From Phycisphaerales bacterium (GTDB taxonomy: Bacteria; Planctomycetota; Phycisphaerae; Phycisphaerales; SM1A02), in assembly GCA_022447205.1 (NCBI GenBank), contig JAKVBQ010000008.1, forward strand, positions 16,453-80,452: 64,000 bases of DNA, given 5' to 3'. Below the pieces are notes generated by a model. The model searched no databases. It was not told the DNA's origin and worked only from the letters and a program-made list of their open reading frames with translations. Positions 63,335-64,000 of this stretch are shown here, one piece after another; positions within the stretch are counted from its first letter, which is position 1, and every line of letters begins with the position of its first letter. The translations under genes and the position numbers were made by a program.

Positions 63335-63357
63335 AAGTGCCTAAACAGCAGGCACTT
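63335..63357 (+). other. hairpin between the two metalloprotease-like genes
   Basis: AAGTGCCT (63335-63342) pairs with AGGCACTT (63350-63357), 7-base loop, about 100 bp past the first stop. The following bases (CCGTAATTT) are not a convincing U-tract. It could be a weak terminator of the upstream gene or a leader structure for the next one. Confidence 0.4.
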
Positions 63358-63387
63358 CCGTAATTTACCGGACCTCATGGAAGACCC

Positions 63388-64000
63388 ATGCTCCTTGCTG
63401 CCGTACTGAGTCTGAACGTGTTGCTGGTACCTGCCTGTCTGGTTGAAGATGAGGCTGTCCACGATGCAACCGAGATGGCGAGGAGGCCGGCGGCCAAGGC
63501 GGCCGAAGAGCTGATCGCCCCGACCTACCTGAACCTCGAGAAGATCGATGGCCTTCCAGGAACGTTCACGTTTGTGATTCCCGTCGAAGGGACGGAAGTC
63601 GAACTCGACCTCGTGCACAGGCCGATCCGGGATCGCGGCTGCCTCGTTCTCAGGCAGTCCGAACGCCGTCTGAAGCCGATCCTGGGCCTTCCGTCGTGTA
63701 CCTACCGTGGGGTCATCAGGAACCAGCCCGGCTCCCTGGTGGCTGTCTCGATCCGGAACGGCTTGATCGAGGGCATGATCAGTACCGCTTCCGGCAAGCG
63801 GCTCTTCATCCAACCGATGGACGGCAAGGGGACCAACCACGTCCTCCATGCGGGATCACGTCGAGACAGGGAGGACCTCTGCATCCTGCCCGTCCAGGAC
63901 GGCGCATGGAGCGAAGAGCATGACGGAGGTCTCGCAGGAGAGGACTCCGCGACCAGAACCCTTCGGCTCGGCGTCGACACCGACCAAGAACTCTATGCAC
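63388..64000 (+). CDS. metalloprotease-like paralogue, truncated at the right edge
   Basis: The visible 204 residues match the first part of the preceding protein: CTYRGVIRNQPGSLVAVSI against CRAYRGVIRGKPGSAAALSL, FIQPMDGKGTNHVLHAGSRR against FIQPLSSGERGTHVIYRSSR, and HDGGLAGEDSATRTLRLGVD against MHGGLAGAGAKSLRMLVETD. A hydrophobic start (LLAAVLSLNVLLVPACLV) is a signal peptide, possibly with Cys18 in a lipobox-like VPAC. The zinc motif would lie outside the window. A tandem duplicate with strong divergence. Confidence 0.85.
   Translation, partial: MLLAAVLSLNVLLVPACLVEDEAVHDATEMARRPAAKAAEELIAPTYLNLEKIDGLPGTFTFVIPVEGTEVELDLVHRPIRDRGCLVLRQSERRLKPILGLPSCTYRGVIRNQPGSLVAVSIRNGLIEGMISTASGKRLFIQPMDGKGTNHVLHAGSRRDREDLCILPVQDGAWSEEHDGGLAGEDSATRTLRLGVDTDQELYA

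Noticed and set aside
1-64000. CRISPR array, insertion sequence, prophage or integrase site
   Set aside because: No regularly spaced repeats, transposase or phage-type genes and no tRNA-flanking direct repeat were seen in the window.

Overview
The window is a GC-rich bacterial chromosome segment, most likely from a member of the Phycisphaerae (Planctomycetota). The pointers are secreted proteins ending in a Cys-flanked dockerin-like double EF-hand tail (LLGSWG or LLGAWG followed by Cys), one exported protein with a sorting-type C-terminus (Pro-Gly, hydrophobic stretch, Arg run), a fused SecDF, a Minf_1886-type small protein, and many lipoproteins and LysM/OmpA envelope proteins. This is inferred from protein style; no rRNA is present to confirm it.

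Layout. 1-1120: start of an HrpA-type RNA helicase (runs off the left edge) and tRNA-Val(UAC). 1165-7997: two small envelope proteins, a FlgI-like lipoprotein and smc. 8036-12635: an NAD-dependent isocitrate dehydrogenase operon, divergent from an FAD oxidoreductase/aldo-keto reductase pair. 12673-20700: a minus-strand protein-export block, rhomboid protease - tgt - yajC - secDF - a LysM protein that carries a copy of the SecD periplasmic domain. 21317-27430: a sorting-tail protein, M50 protease, NUDIX hydrolase, an Mla-type ABC ATPase and MCE protein, an OmpA lipoprotein and a prepilin peptidase. 27492-35697: DNA and export housekeeping (xseB, xseA, recG, polX, ffh). 35743-40074: AI-2E-type transporter, Minf_1886 protein, amidohydrolase, second OmpA lipoprotein. 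40423-49823: a large repeat protein with four lamin-tail-like units and dockerin tail, the Mla-type permease, an inactive-looking transglutaminase, a CoaC-like flavoprotein, a hydrolase, and a glycosyltransferase/polysaccharide-deacetylase pair. 49875-64000: a VWA/dockerin protein, the transglutaminase/alpha-E/ATP-grasp cassette, an OprB-like porin, an HMCES-type peptidase, an exported methyltransferase, a hybrid histidine kinase and two tandem secreted metalloprotease-like genes (the second cut by the right edge).

The accessory content is mainly about the cell envelope: export (SecDF, YajC, Ffh), lipid transport (MlaF and MlaD near 24 kb, MlaE near 44 kb), wall-binding lipoproteins and large surface or secreted proteins. 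The strongest candidate for something undescribed is the membrane-anchored LysM protein at 12673-14007. Its central about 200 residues match the SecD P1 region of the neighbouring SecDF, and it sits at the end of the tgt-yajC-secDF cluster, suggesting a wall-tethered partner or paralogue of the translocon's periplasmic domain. Other points worth checking are a probable one-base frameshift in a G6 run ending the NUDIX gene, a transglutaminase fold that has lost Cys and His, and a FlgI-like domain on a lipoprotein outside any flagellar operon. No CRISPR array, insertion sequence, prophage or replication origin was seen.
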